A stretch of DNA of 64,000 nucleotides from Enterobacteriaceae bacterium 4M9 (GCA_010092695.1 JAADJJ010000001.1:2108001-2172000), one strand, 5' to 3'; positions 1 through 8,503 are shown, counted from the stretch's first letter. Notes: generated by a model from the sequence alone, not told the origin. Numbers and translations are program-made.

Positions 1-229
1 GAACGGGTACACTTACGCCTGCCAGCAGCGTTTTTAACAGTGGGATCTGGCGCTCGGCTGGGTCTTTTGCGCCGGTGAGGTCAACCAGGTGTAAGACCTG
101 AGCCCCCTGGGCCTGATAGTCCTGCAGACGCGGCAGCGGATCTGTACCATAGTCGCGCTGTTGGCCGTAGTCACCCTGATGTAAACGCACGACCTTGCCA
201 TCAATCAAATCTAATGCCGGGATAATCAT
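1..229 (-). CDS. hisA: HisA, phosphoribosylformimino-AICAR-P isomerase (5' part only)
   Basis: The gene starts at ATG 229-227 on the minus strand and runs off the left edge, so only about 76 N-terminal codons are present. The protein begins MIIPALDLIDGKVVRLHQGD, the first strand of the HisA half-barrel, with the early catalytic Asp in ALDLIDG, followed by HLVDLTGAKDP. HisA catalyses the Amadori rearrangement of ProFAR to PRFAR in histidine biosynthesis, in the cytoplasm. Its start lies directly next to the hisH stop codon (TAA 232-230), as in the E. coli his operon, so the two are translationally coupled. No defect is visible in the portion shown. Confidence 0.97.
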   Translation of the reverse strand, partial: MIIPALDLIDGKVVRLHQGDYGQQRDYGTDPLPRLQDYQAQGAQVLHLVDLTGAKDPAERQIPLLKTLLAGVSVPV

Positions 230-820
230 TTACATCTCCAGGAAGTTTTTGAGCAGCTGTGCGCCTGCTTTGCCCGAGCGTTCAGGATGAAACTGTACGC
301 CGTAAAAATTGTCCTTCTGCACTGCGGCGCTAAACGGTTCGCCGTACTCGCACTGGGCGATGGTGCAGGCGTTTACCGGCATGGCATAGCCGTGGACAAA
401 GTAGAAATAAGCGCCGTCTTCTATGCCTCGAAACAGGTGGTTGCCCGCCAGCGCCGTGACGCGGTTCCAGCCCATGTGCGGCAGCGGCAATCCGCGGTCA
501 GTCATTTTCAGCACGGGATTATCAATAATACCGAGTGTTTCTACACCGTGGCTTTCGTCACTGTGGCTGCCAAGTAGCTGCATACCGAGGCAGATTCCCA
601 GTACCGGCTGAGTGCAGGCTTTAATCAGTTCCACCAGTTCTCGTTCACGTAGCTGATCCATCGCCGCCTGTGCGGTACCGACGCCGGGCAAAAACAGTTT
701 GTCGGCACGAAGCACCACGTCGGGATGACGACTCACGACGGGGTCGTAGCCCAGACGCTGCACTGCCCACTTCACGGAGGAGAGGTTGGCACAGCCGGTA
801 TCAAGAATCACCACATTCAT
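230..820 (-). CDS. hisH: HisH, glutaminase subunit of imidazole glycerol phosphate synthase
   Basis: 196 residues, the usual length. It is a class I glutamine amidotransferase. The nucleophile Cys lies in the elbow GICLGMQLLG (about residue 77) and the His-Glu pair in QFHPERSG near the C terminus. HisH supplies ammonia to HisF to make IGP and AICAR. Two ATGs sit in tandem at 823 and 820. I chose 820 because the protein then begins MNVVILDTG like its relatives, and its ATG overlaps the hisB stop (ATGA), the coupled arrangement normal for this operon. Confidence 0.97.
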   Translation of the reverse strand: MNVVILDTGCANLSSVKWAVQRLGYDPVVSRHPDVVLRADKLFLPGVGTAQAAMDQLRERELVELIKACTQPVLGICLGMQLLGSHSDESHGVETLGIIDNPVLKMTDRGLPLPHMGWNRVTALAGNHLFRGIEDGAYFYFVHGYAMPVNACTIAQCEYGEPFSAAVQKDNFYGVQFHPERSGKAGAQLLKNFLEM

Positions 821-1887
821 CACAGCACTCCTTTTGATGAAGGGAGCGTATCGCCTTCAACGCGGATAGCCTGGCGTAGCGTGCGGCCAAAGACTTTGAA
901 CAGGCTTTCCACGCGGTGGTGGTCGTTCTTACCTTTGGTTTTCAGGTGCAGCGTCACGCCCATGGTGTAGGACAACGAGCGGAAAAAGTGCTCGACCATT
1001 TCGGTGCTTAAATCGCCCACGCGCTGGAAGTTGTAGTCGGCTTTGTATTCAAGGTGCGGGCGCCCGGAGATATCCAGTGCGCAGCGCGCGAGGCATTCAT
1101 CCATCGGCAGCACAAAGCCGAAGCGGGCAATACCACGCTTATCGCCGAGTGCTGTTTTTAGTGCTTCACCAAGGGCCAGACCGGTGTCTTCTACCGTGTG
1201 GTGATCGTCGATATACAGGTCGCCTTTCACCTCAATATTCATTCTGAAACCGCCGTGTGTGGCAATCTGGTCCAGCATGTGGTCAAAGAAGCCAACACCG
1301 GTGTTGATTTTGCTGCCGCCTTCGCGGTCAAGCCAGACCTGCACGTCAATCTGCGTCTCTTTGGTGTTACGTGCCACATGGGCGTAGCGGTCGCGTTTTG
1401 TGAGCTGTTCGCCGATGGCATTCCAGTCCAGCCCCTCGCTGGCGTAGCGCAAACCTTTGATGCCCATGTTATCTGCCAGCTCAATATCAGTGGCCCTGTC
1501 GCCAATGACATAGCTGTGAGCGTTATCCATTACGCCGTCTTCAAGATAGCGCTGTACCAGCGCCGTTTTCGGCTTGCGACACGCACAGTTGTCGGCGGGC
1601 AGGTGCGGGCAAATCAACACGTCGTCAAAGTTGACGCCCTGAGAACGGAAGATTTGCATCATTAGGTTATGCGGGCCGTCAAAATCTGCCTGCGGCAGGC
1701 TGGCAGTACCCAGCCCGTCCTGATTGGTTATCATCACCAGCCGGTAGCCAGCCTGCTGGAGCTTCAGCAGCACCGTAATAGCATTCGGTTCGAAGGCCAG
1801 CTTTTCAAAGCGATCCACCTGGAAATCTTCCGGTGGTTCGGCGATCAGGGTTCCGTCACGGTCAATAAAGAGGTATTTCTGGCTCAT
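820..1887 (-). CDS. hisB: HisB, bifunctional histidinol-phosphatase / imidazoleglycerol-phosphate dehydratase
   Basis: 355 residues, the full length of the enterobacterial fusion enzyme. The N-terminal half is a HAD phosphatase with the DRDGT nucleophile motif near residue 9 and a Cys/His zinc loop (CPHLPADNCACRKPK, about 93-107). The C-terminal half (from about 167) is the IGP dehydratase with the metal-binding HHTVEDTG and HHRVESLFK motifs. It performs the sixth and eighth steps of histidine synthesis. It overlaps hisC upstream by 4 bases and hisH downstream by 1-4 bases, typical of tight coupling. Confidence 0.97.
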   Translation of the reverse strand: MSQKYLFIDRDGTLIAEPPEDFQVDRFEKLAFEPNAITVLLKLQQAGYRLVMITNQDGLGTASLPQADFDGPHNLMMQIFRSQGVNFDDVLICPHLPADNCACRKPKTALVQRYLEDGVMDNAHSYVIGDRATDIELADNMGIKGLRYASEGLDWNAIGEQLTKRDRYAHVARNTKETQIDVQVWLDREGGSKINTGVGFFDHMLDQIATHGGFRMNIEVKGDLYIDDHHTVEDTGLALGEALKTALGDKRGIARFGFVLPMDECLARCALDISGRPHLEYKADYNFQRVGDLSTEMVEHFFRSLSYTMGVTLHLKTKGKNDHHRVESLFKVFGRTLRQAIRVEGDTLPSSKGVL

Positions 1888-2948
1888 TGGCTCTCCTGGT
1901 CACGCAGCGCATCCAGTACACGCTGGCACTCTGCCCGGGTGCCGACGGTAACGCGCAGGCAACCGCTCAGGCTGGGTTGTTTGTTCTGGTCTCTCAGGAT
2001 AATGCCCTGATCCCAGAGAGATTTAAACAGGCGGCTGGCGTCATTCAGGCGCACCAGCACGTAATTGGTTTCAGAGCTAAAAATTTTCTCCACGCCGGGG
2101 ATGGTTTCAAGTCCGTCAACCAGCAGGCGGCGATTGGCCACAATTTCGGCCACGCGTGCACTCATCGCGCTTATGCCTTCTGCCGTCAGCGCCTGAGCGG
2201 CAATGTCGGCAACCGGCGTGGACAGCGGATAAGGAGCAATAACTTTGAGCAGCAAATTGATAACGTCTTCGTTTGCCAGCGTGAAGCCGCAACGCAGCCC
2301 GGCCAGTGCAAACGCTTTGGAGAGCGTGCGCAGAATAGCCAGGTGCGGATAATCACTGAGCCAGCCGGCAAGCGTTGCCTGCGGGCAGAACTCAATGTAG
2401 GCCTCATCGGCGACAACGATTGCCTTGCCGCGCGTCATTTCCAGCAGTGCACGCAGGTCGTCCGGGTTGATAAGCTGGCCGGTGGGGTTATTAGGGCTAC
2501 AGACGAACACCACTTTCACACCGTCGAGCTGCTGTTCAATGGCCGGTAAATCAAGCTGCCAGTCGTTCAGCGCCTGCACGGTACGGCATTCCACGCCGAT
2601 GGTTTCAGCGCTGACGCTGTACATGCCGTAAGTGGGCGGGCAGTAAAGTACCGCGTCCTGGCCTGGTTCGCAGAAGGCGCGAATCAAAAGTTCGATACCT
2701 TCATCCGCACCACGGCTGACCAGCACCTGGCTCGGTTTGACGTCCGCGTAAGCCGCGTAGCGCTCAATGACCGCCGCAGGCTGGCATTCCGGGTAGCGGT
2801 TGAGCGTTTGCTGGGTCAGATTAAACTCCACCGCAGTTGGGTATTCGTTGGCATTCAACCATACGTCGCCTTTACCGCCGAGGCGGCGCGCGGACAGATA
2901 CGGCGTCAGTTCACGCACATTCGCGCGCGCCAGTGCTTCAATCGTCAT
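1884..2948 (-). CDS. hisC: HisC, histidinol-phosphate aminotransferase
   Basis: 354 residues. It is a fold-type I PLP enzyme: SPNNPTGQLI is the conserved loop, VADEAYIEF carries the Asp/Tyr that contact the cofactor, and the Schiff-base Lys is in RTLSKAFALAGLRCGF (about residue 211). It transaminates imidazole acetol-phosphate with glutamate to histidinol phosphate. It overlaps hisD by 4 bases (stop/start ATGA) and hisB likewise, so it sits in the middle of a single operon controlled by the leader at 5200-5420. Confidence 0.97.
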   Translation of the reverse strand: MTIEALARANVRELTPYLSARRLGGKGDVWLNANEYPTAVEFNLTQQTLNRYPECQPAAVIERYAAYADVKPSQVLVSRGADEGIELLIRAFCEPGQDAVLYCPPTYGMYSVSAETIGVECRTVQALNDWQLDLPAIEQQLDGVKVVFVCSPNNPTGQLINPDDLRALLEMTRGKAIVVADEAYIEFCPQATLAGWLSDYPHLAILRTLSKAFALAGLRCGFTLANEDVINLLLKVIAPYPLSTPVADIAAQALTAEGISAMSARVAEIVANRRLLVDGLETIPGVEKIFSSETNYVLVRLNDASRLFKSLWDQGIILRDQNKQPSLSGCLRVTVGTRAECQRVLDALRDQESQ

Positions 2949-4249
2949 TTCTGCTCCTTAAGCGCTGCCACGCGCAGGGTGACTGCATTTTTGTGGGCCG
3001 TCAGTTGTTCGGCTGCGGCGAGAATTTCAATCGTTGAAGCCAGTGCGGCGAACCCTTGTGGACTCAGCTCCTGTACCGTCATGCGCTTTTGGAAGTCAGC
3101 TAACCCCAGACTGGAACAGGTTGCGGTATAGCCATAGGTTGGCAACACATGGTTAGTGCCAGAGGCATAGTCGCCAGCGGATTCTGGTGACCAGTCGCCG
3201 AGGAATACCGAGCCTGCGCTGGTGATACTGTCGACCAGGTCACGGGCGTTGCGAGTCTGGATAATCAGGTGCTCCGGACCGTACTGGTTGGAAATCGCCA
3301 CGCATTGGGCAAGGTCACGCGCCACAATCAGGCGGCTTGCCGCCAGCGCCTGGCGTGCCGTTTCAGCACGCGGCAGAGAAGCCAGTTGACGCTCGACAGC
3401 CTCAGCGACACGTTCGGCCATAGCGGCATCCGGCGTCAGTAAAATGACCTGAGAATCCGGACCGTGCTCGGCCTGAGACAGCAGGTCGGAGGCAACAAAA
3501 TCCGGGGTCGCGCCGCTATCGGCAATCACCAGCACCTCCGAAGGGCCAGCGGGCATATCAATAGCCGCGCCGTCTAAACGCTGGCTGATTTGACGCTTGG
3601 CTTCGGTGACAAAGGCGTTGCCGGGGCCAAAAACTTTGTCCACTTTGGGTATGCTGTCGGTACCAAACGCCAGTGCGGCGATAGCCTGTGCGCCGCCCAC
3701 CTGAAAGACCTCTTCAACACCGCACAGTTGTGCTGCATAAAGAATCTCATCGGCAATCGGCGGCGGCGAGCACAGCACCACGCGCTTGCAGCCTGCTATG
3801 CGGGCCGGGGTTGCCAGCATCAGCACCGTTGAGAAAAGCGGTGCCGAGCCGCCAGGGATGTACAGACCCACTGCCTCAATAGGGCGCGTCACCTGCTGGC
3901 AGCGCACACCGGGCATGGTTTCTACATCAACGCCGGGAAGCTGCTGTGCTTTGTGGAAGGTGTCGATATTCGCGACCGCGACCGCCATTGCCTGCTTAAC
4001 ATCGTTGCCAAGGCGTGCGGCGGCGGCTGAAATCTCCTCAGCGCCGACCTTCAGGTTCTGCACTTCGGTTTTATCAAACTTTGCGCTGTAGTCGCGCAGT
4101 GCCGCATCGCCGCGGCTTTTTACGTTATCAAGAATCTCGCTTATGGTGCGGCTGATGCTGTCAGAGGCAGAGATAGCCGGGCGCGTCAGCAGTTCGCGTT
4201 GCTGCGTGGTGTCGCAGCGGTTCCAGTCAATGACGGTATTGAAGTTCAT
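2945..4249 (-). CDS. hisD: HisD, histidinol dehydrogenase
   Basis: 434 residues, full length. The protein shows the family's AIDMPAGPSEVLVIADSGA segment (about 240-258), the Zn-binding and catalytic QAEHGPDSQVIL region, and a conserved C-terminal GYTATCSSLGLADF. It carries out the NAD-dependent four-electron oxidation of histidinol to histidine, the last two pathway steps. It begins 5 bases after the hisG stop and overlaps the hisC start. Nothing unusual was noted. Confidence 0.97.
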   Translation of the reverse strand: MNFNTVIDWNRCDTTQQRELLTRPAISASDSISRTISEILDNVKSRGDAALRDYSAKFDKTEVQNLKVGAEEISAAAARLGNDVKQAMAVAVANIDTFHKAQQLPGVDVETMPGVRCQQVTRPIEAVGLYIPGGSAPLFSTVLMLATPARIAGCKRVVLCSPPPIADEILYAAQLCGVEEVFQVGGAQAIAALAFGTDSIPKVDKVFGPGNAFVTEAKRQISQRLDGAAIDMPAGPSEVLVIADSGATPDFVASDLLSQAEHGPDSQVILLTPDAAMAERVAEAVERQLASLPRAETARQALAASRLIVARDLAQCVAISNQYGPEHLIIQTRNARDLVDSITSAGSVFLGDWSPESAGDYASGTNHVLPTYGYTATCSSLGLADFQKRMTVQELSPQGFAALASTIEILAAAEQLTAHKNAVTLRVAALKEQK

Positions 4250-4254
4250 GGTGA

Positions 4255-5154
4255 TTACTCCATCATCTTCTCAATAGGCAGCACGAGGATGGAACTGGCG
4301 CCGAGCGCCTTGAGTTTTTCCATCGTTTCCCAGAACAGGGTTTCGCTGCTGACCATGTGCATCGCCACGCGCTGCTGGTCGCCTGCCAGCGGCAGAATAG
4401 TGGGGCGCTCGGCGCCAGGCAGCAGGGCAACGACCTCTTCGAGCCGATCGCTGGGGGCGTGCAGCATGATGTATTTGGACTCACGGGCCTGAATCACGCC
4501 CTGGATGCGGGTCAGTAATTTGTCGATGAGCTTTTGCTTCATCTCCGGCATCTCACCGTCGCGCTGAATCAGGCAGGCTTTGGAGCGATAAATCACTTCC
4601 ACTTCGCGCAGGCCGTTGGCTTCGAGTGTGGCACCGGTCGAAACCAGATCGCAGATGGCGTCAGCCAGGCCGGCGCGTGGTGCGACTTCGACGGAACCAT
4701 TAAGCAGGCAGGATTTGAACTGAACGCCTTTCTCGTCAAGATAGCGTTTGAGCAGGTGCGGGTAGGAGGTCGCGATACGTTTATTATTCAGGCAAGCCGG
4801 GCCGTCCCAGGGTTCATCCACGTTAGTGGCAATGGAAAGACGACAGCCGCCAAAATCCAGGCGACGCAGAGTGTAATAACGCGGGTCATCGCCCTGGGCA
4901 CGACGGTTCAGTAACTCTTCTTCCAGTACGTTTTCGCCAATAATACCAAGGTCAACAACGCCGTCCATCACAAGGCCTGGGATATCGTCATCGCGTACGC
5001 GCAGGATATCGATAGGCATATTTTCCGCCAGTGCAATCAGGCGCTGGGTGTGCAGGTTGATTTTTATGCCGCAGCGGGCCAGTAATTCACGTGAATCGTC
5101 GCTAAGACGCCCTGATTTCTGCATAGCTATGCGTAAACGGCTGTTGTCTGACAT
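4255..5154 (-). CDS. hisG: HisG, ATP phosphoribosyltransferase
   Basis: 299 residues, the long (HisGL) form with a C-terminal regulatory ACT-like domain. It condenses ATP and PRPP, the first committed step of histidine synthesis, and is feedback inhibited by histidine in this family. The phosphate-binding signature is in DLVSTGATLEANGL (about 169-182). It is the first structural gene of the operon, preceded by a strong Shine-Dalgarno (AGGAGAGAAAG, complement of 5156-5167). The leader attenuator lies 50 bases upstream. Confidence 0.97.
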   Translation of the reverse strand: MSDNSRLRIAMQKSGRLSDDSRELLARCGIKINLHTQRLIALAENMPIDILRVRDDDIPGLVMDGVVDLGIIGENVLEEELLNRRAQGDDPRYYTLRRLDFGGCRLSIATNVDEPWDGPACLNNKRIATSYPHLLKRYLDEKGVQFKSCLLNGSVEVAPRAGLADAICDLVSTGATLEANGLREVEVIYRSKACLIQRDGEMPEMKQKLIDKLLTRIQGVIQARESKYIMLHAPSDRLEEVVALLPGAERPTILPLAGDQQRVAMHMVSSETLFWETMEKLKALGASSILVLPIEKMME

Positions 5155-5201
5155 CTGCTTTCTCTCCTGAATCCTGAGTTATCCTGCGTAACGCGAGTAA
5201 T

Positions 5202-5240
5202 AAAAAAGCCCCCGGAAGACGATCTTCCGGGGGCTTTTTC
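5202..5240 (-). terminator. his operon attenuator hairpin
   Basis: On the minus strand the bases read as a long GC-rich perfect stem (GCCCCCGGAAG ... CTTCCGGGGGC) with a short loop, followed by six U. It lies between the leader peptide and hisG. This is the Rho-independent terminator of classical his attenuation. When charged tRNA-His is plentiful, the ribosome finishes the leader and this hairpin ends transcription. The A-rich flank also makes it symmetrical on the plus strand. Confidence 0.93.
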
Positions 5241-5301
5241 TGAAGCGTTTGCTCACCACTGGAAGATCCTGAACGTCTTCCAGCACTCATCGCCTGAAAG
5301 A

Positions 5302-5352
5302 CTAGTCAGGGTGATGGTGATGATGGTGGAATTTATTCGCTGTACGCTTCAT
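5302..5352 (-). CDS. hisL: HisL, his operon leader peptide
   Basis: A 16-codon reading frame, MKRTANKFHHHHHHPD, starts at ATG 5352-5350 and ends with TAG at 5304-5302. Six consecutive His codons (CAC/CAT) followed by Pro-Asp are diagnostic of the leader peptide that senses His-tRNA charging. E. coli K-12 has seven His in a row, so this copy is one codon shorter in the run. The N-terminal residues also differ. It sits 60 bases upstream of the attenuator hairpin and 150-200 bases upstream of hisG. The peptide acts in cis only. Confidence 0.95.
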   Translation of the reverse strand: MKRTANKFHHHHHHPD

Positions 5353-5390
5353 AACGGTCTCGTTGAATGGTTATTCATTGCCTGTCCAAT

Positions 5391-5420
5391 AACCTAAACC
5401 AGGATGTGGCGCGAACGCAA
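5391..5420 (-). promoter_or_regulatory. his operon sigma-70 promoter
   Basis: On the minus strand a -35 box TTGCGT (5420-5415) and a -10 box TAGGTT (5396-5391) are separated by 18 bases. The layout and the TGGTTTAGGTT sequence match the E. coli hisp1 promoter as I remember it. The position, about 40 bases upstream of the leader ATG, is right for transcription through hisL and the attenuator. Confidence 0.75.
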
Positions 5421-5541
5421 GGGCTTTTTTAGCGCTTTTGCCTGCCTGAAAGCCGGAGCGCTGATTGTAGGTTGTCCTGCACTGGCGTAGCCTTAATACA
5501 GCATCAGGAAATTCTAAGGCTGCAGGCCGGGAGAGTAGGGC

Positions 5542-6366
5542 ATGAAAAAGGTCGCGATTATCGGTTTAGGATGGCTGGGGATGCCGCTTGGTATGGCGCT
5601 GATGGCGCGTGGCTGGCAGGTGACCGGCAGCAAAACGACGCAAGATGGCGTGGACGCTGCGCGTATGTGCGGGATTGAAAGCTACCCGCTGAGGCTAATA
5701 CCGCAGCTTGAGTGTGACAGCGACGACCTTGAGGCATTGCTTAACGTTGATGCGCTGGTCATCACGTTACCGGCGCGCCGTAGCGGTGAGGGCGAAAACT
5801 TCTACCTGGAAGCGGTACAACAAATTGTCGACAGCGCATTAGCGCATAATATTGCACGCATCATCTTTACCAGCTCTACGTCTGTTTACGGGAGCGCCAG
5901 CGGTATAATGAAAGAGAACTCGCCGCTAAATCCAGACAGTGACAGTGGGCGTACGTTGCGCGAGCTGGAACAGTGGCTGCACGATTTACCCGGCACCTCG
6001 GTTGATATTTTGCGCCTGGCGGGGCTGGTGGGGCCGGGGCGTCATCCGGGGCGCTTCTTTGCGGGTAAACGTGCGCCAAACGGCAGTCACGGCGTTAATC
6101 TCGTGCATCTGGAAGATGTGGTCAGTGCTATCACGCTGCTGTTACAGGCACCACGCGGTGGGCACATTTATAACCTGTGCGCGCCGGAACATCCTTCCCG
6201 GGCTACGTTTTATTCACAGATGGCGCAGGAGTTGGGGCTGGAGCCGCCGGTTTTTCATGATGACGCGAGCGGTGATAAAGGCAAGCGGGTTGATGGCAGT
6301 CTTATCTGCAAAGAGTTGGGGTTTGAATATCAGTATCCACAACCGTTAACCATGCCGATGAAATAA
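5542..6366 (+). CDS. yeeZ: YeeZ, NAD(P)-binding epimerase-like protein
   Basis: 274 residues. An N-terminal Rossmann fold is shown by VAIIGLGWLGMPLG (residues 4-17). An extended-SDR-like core contains TSSTSVYGSASG (about 111-122) with the Ser and Tyr of the active site. The exact reaction is unknown for the family; it is usually called a predicted epimerase. As in E. coli it is divergent from the his operon, and it starts after a GGGAGAG Shine-Dalgarno. The LysR gene yeeY, which follows yeeZ in E. coli, is absent here, and plaP comes next. Confidence 0.92.
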   Translation: MKKVAIIGLGWLGMPLGMALMARGWQVTGSKTTQDGVDAARMCGIESYPLRLIPQLECDSDDLEALLNVDALVITLPARRSGEGENFYLEAVQQIVDSALAHNIARIIFTSSTSVYGSASGIMKENSPLNPDSDSGRTLRELEQWLHDLPGTSVDILRLAGLVGPGRHPGRFFAGKRAPNGSHGVNLVHLEDVVSAITLLLQAPRGGHIYNLCAPEHPSRATFYSQMAQELGLEPPVFHDDASGDKGKRVDGSLICKELGFEYQYPQPLTMPMK

Positions 6367-6595
6367 AAGCGCTGGCGGCTCACCGTAAACCTGTTTTTTT
6401 TGAGCGTGTTGACGGCGTATTTTTGTTGGGCCAAAGGGCATCAAAATGAGGTAGCCAAAATGTTACACAAACCCAGTGCTGGCGCGGCCTGACGGTGTAT
6501 AAAAATTTTGCAAAAAAAGAATTGTAATACTGGGGCTGGAAGGGCTTGTCATCCTGATTAGGGTGGGGCAAAATACGCGGCCTGCAAACAGGGGA
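6367..6595 (+). other. Intergenic region upstream of plaP
   Basis: No credible gene is seen between yeeZ and plaP. The stretch contains poly-A/T tracts (TTTTGCAAAAAAAG near 6505) and a possible -10 box (TAATAC near 6525). It may be the 5' part of a leader or small RNA that ends at the hairpin at 6596-6628. The E. coli yeeY gene that would occupy this place is missing without a visible remnant. Confidence 0.4.
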
Positions 6596-6628
6596 AACCG
6601 ACGCTTTAATGGGCGTCGGTTCTTTTTT
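6596..6628 (+). terminator. Terminator-like hairpin 130 bases upstream of plaP
   Basis: AACCGACGC (6596-6604) pairs perfectly with GCGTCGGTT (6613-6621) and is followed by CTTTTTT, a good intrinsic terminator on the plus strand. It lies too far (about 230 bases) from yeeZ to be an obvious yeeZ terminator and shortly precedes plaP. It could end yeeZ read-through, act as an attenuator in the plaP leader, or end a short RNA. Confidence 0.65.
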
Positions 6629-6761
6629 GCAGAAAACAAACCCAATTAAACAAGAGGCCGGGCTTAGTACCGGATAGATACACATTTAAGAATCGACAGA
6701 CGTGTCGCCGAGGAAAATAAGATGGGGCAATTTTTTGCTTTTGCGTTTGGGAGTTATCACC

Positions 6762-8123
6762 ATGTCGCATAACGTCACCGCTACTTCTTCCCGCGTGGGA
6801 CTGCGTAAGACGCTTACGCTGCTTCCGGTAGTCATGATGGGCCTTGCTTATATGCAACCCATGACCCTTTTCGATACGTTTGGCATTGTGTCCGGCCTGA
6901 CCAGTGGTCACGTCGCCACCGCGTATGCCTTCGCACTCGTAGCCATTCTCTTCACCGCGCTGAGTTACGGTAAGCTGGTACGCCGCTTCCCGTCCGCTGG
7001 TTCGGCCTATACCTATGCCCAGAAGTCTATCAACCCAACCGTGGGCTTTATGGTGGGTTGGTCATCGCTGCTTGACTACCTGTTCATGCCGATGATTAAC
7101 ATTCTGCTGGCAAAAATCTACTTCGAGGCGCTGATACCGTCTGTGCCGTCGTGGATTTTCGTGGTCGCGCTGGTGGCCTTTATGACCATCTCCAACCTGC
7201 GCAGCATTAAAACCGTGGCTAACTTCAACACGGTTATCGTGGTGCTGCAGATGGCGATTGTGGCTGTGATTGTGGGCCTTATCATCTGGGGCGTGGCTCA
7301 CGGTGAAGGCGCCGGTACGCTGGTAAGCGCGCGTCCGTTCTGGGGTGACAACGCCCAGGTGGTGCCGATGATTACCGGTGCGACGATTCTGTGCTTCTCG
7401 TTTTTGGGCTTTGACGGCATCAGCTCGCTGTCTGAAGAAACCAAAGACGCGGGCCGTGTTATTCCCAAAGCTATCTTCCTGACGGCGCTGATTGGCGGTC
7501 TGGTGTTTATCGCGGCTTCTTATTTCCTGCAGCTGTACTTCCCGGATATCTCTCGCTTTAAGGACCCGGATGCCTCTCAGCCGGAAATCATGCTCTACGT
7601 GGCCGGCAAAACGTTCCAGTTTGGCGTGTTGATCTTCTCAACAATTACCGTGCTGGCTTCCGGTATGGCTGCACACGCGGGCGTTTCTCGTCTGATGTAC
7701 GTAATGGGCCGTGACGGTGTCTTCCCGAGCCGCTTCTTTGGCTATATCCACCCGGTATGGCGCACGCCCGCATTTAACGTGGTACTGGTGGGTGCGATTG
7801 CGCTGCTGGCGATTAACTTCGACCTGGTCACCGCAACGGCGCTGATTAACTTTGGTGCGCTGGTGGCGTTCACCTTTGTGAACCTGTCGGTGATTTCCCA
7901 GTTCTGGATCCGTGAGAAGCGCAACAAAACTATCAAGGATCATATCAACTATCTGATCCTGCCGGTCTGCGGTGCGCTCACTGTAGGTGCGCTGTGGGTG
8001 AACCTGGAGGCCAGCTCAATGAAGTTGGGTCTGATTTGGGCCGCGATTGGCCTTATCTACCTGGCCTGCGTGACCCGCAGCTTCCGCAACCCGGTTCCGC
8101 AGTACGAAGATATTCCGCATTAA
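6762..8123 (+). CDS. plaP: PlaP, low-affinity putrescine:H+ symporter
   Basis: 453 residues from the ATG at 6762, which has a GGGAG Shine-Dalgarno 8 bases upstream. The frame is open further upstream but the protein then lacks similarity. It is an APC-superfamily permease with about 12 hydrophobic helices. The first is VVMMGLAYMQPMTLFDTFG, and the SLSEETKDAGRVIPKAI segment is typical of the family. It matches E. coli PlaP (formerly YeeF) from end to end. It imports putrescine across the inner membrane; in E. coli this supports pili-driven surface motility. A strong terminator follows. Confidence 0.93.
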   Translation: MSHNVTATSSRVGLRKTLTLLPVVMMGLAYMQPMTLFDTFGIVSGLTSGHVATAYAFALVAILFTALSYGKLVRRFPSAGSAYTYAQKSINPTVGFMVGWSSLLDYLFMPMINILLAKIYFEALIPSVPSWIFVVALVAFMTISNLRSIKTVANFNTVIVVLQMAIVAVIVGLIIWGVAHGEGAGTLVSARPFWGDNAQVVPMITGATILCFSFLGFDGISSLSEETKDAGRVIPKAIFLTALIGGLVFIAASYFLQLYFPDISRFKDPDASQPEIMLYVAGKTFQFGVLIFSTITVLASGMAAHAGVSRLMYVMGRDGVFPSRFFGYIHPVWRTPAFNVVLVGAIALLAINFDLVTATALINFGALVAFTFVNLSVISQFWIREKRNKTIKDHINYLILPVCGALTVGALWVNLEASSMKLGLIWAAIGLIYLACVTRSFRNPVPQYEDIPH

Positions 8124-8135
8124 TTTGCAACGATG

Positions 8136-8163
8136 AAAAAGGCGCCCGTGTGGCGCCTTTTTT
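8136..8163 (+). terminator. plaP terminator
   Basis: AAAAAGGCGCC-CGTGT-GGCGCCTTTTTT is an intrinsic terminator with a 6-bp GC stem extended by A:T pairs, 12 bases after the plaP stop. It would also work in the opposite direction. Confidence 0.9.
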
Positions 8164-8503
8164 ATTGCCTGAGGGTTTTGTCCTGTTTAATGCCCGCAGA
8201 GTGAGCGGTATTTTTGTCTGAATGGCGACGAAGACGAGCATGAGCCGTTCTTGATTTACACTTGAGACAGCTAAGCAGTATTTTTTTAGTGCAGTGTTTT
8301 CGACGTTAGTCTGAAAAATCCGAGTTGCATTGGGGTTAGCTCGGGAGTGGCTGTTAATGCTCAGGCTGCAGTAGCACAGGTCATGGTGCAGTATGGTTTT
8401 TGCTGCAAAGGCCTACACTTAAGCGAAGAATTCGCGTCTGAAGGTTGAAAGAAAAGGCGCATCTCACTCATACTTCCTTCAGTTTTTGTAAAAGGACAAG
8501 GTC
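8164..8503 (+). other. Intergenic junction plaP | hinT
   Basis: 340 bases without a credible gene. It is AT-rich with runs of T (8281-8287) and should carry the hinT promoter, though I cannot place one with confidence. In E. coli K-12 plaP (near the his operon) and hinT (downstream of fhuE/ptsG) lie in quite different parts of the chromosome, so a rearrangement breakpoint falls in this gap relative to that map. No IS remnant or tRNA is visible. Confidence 0.6.
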
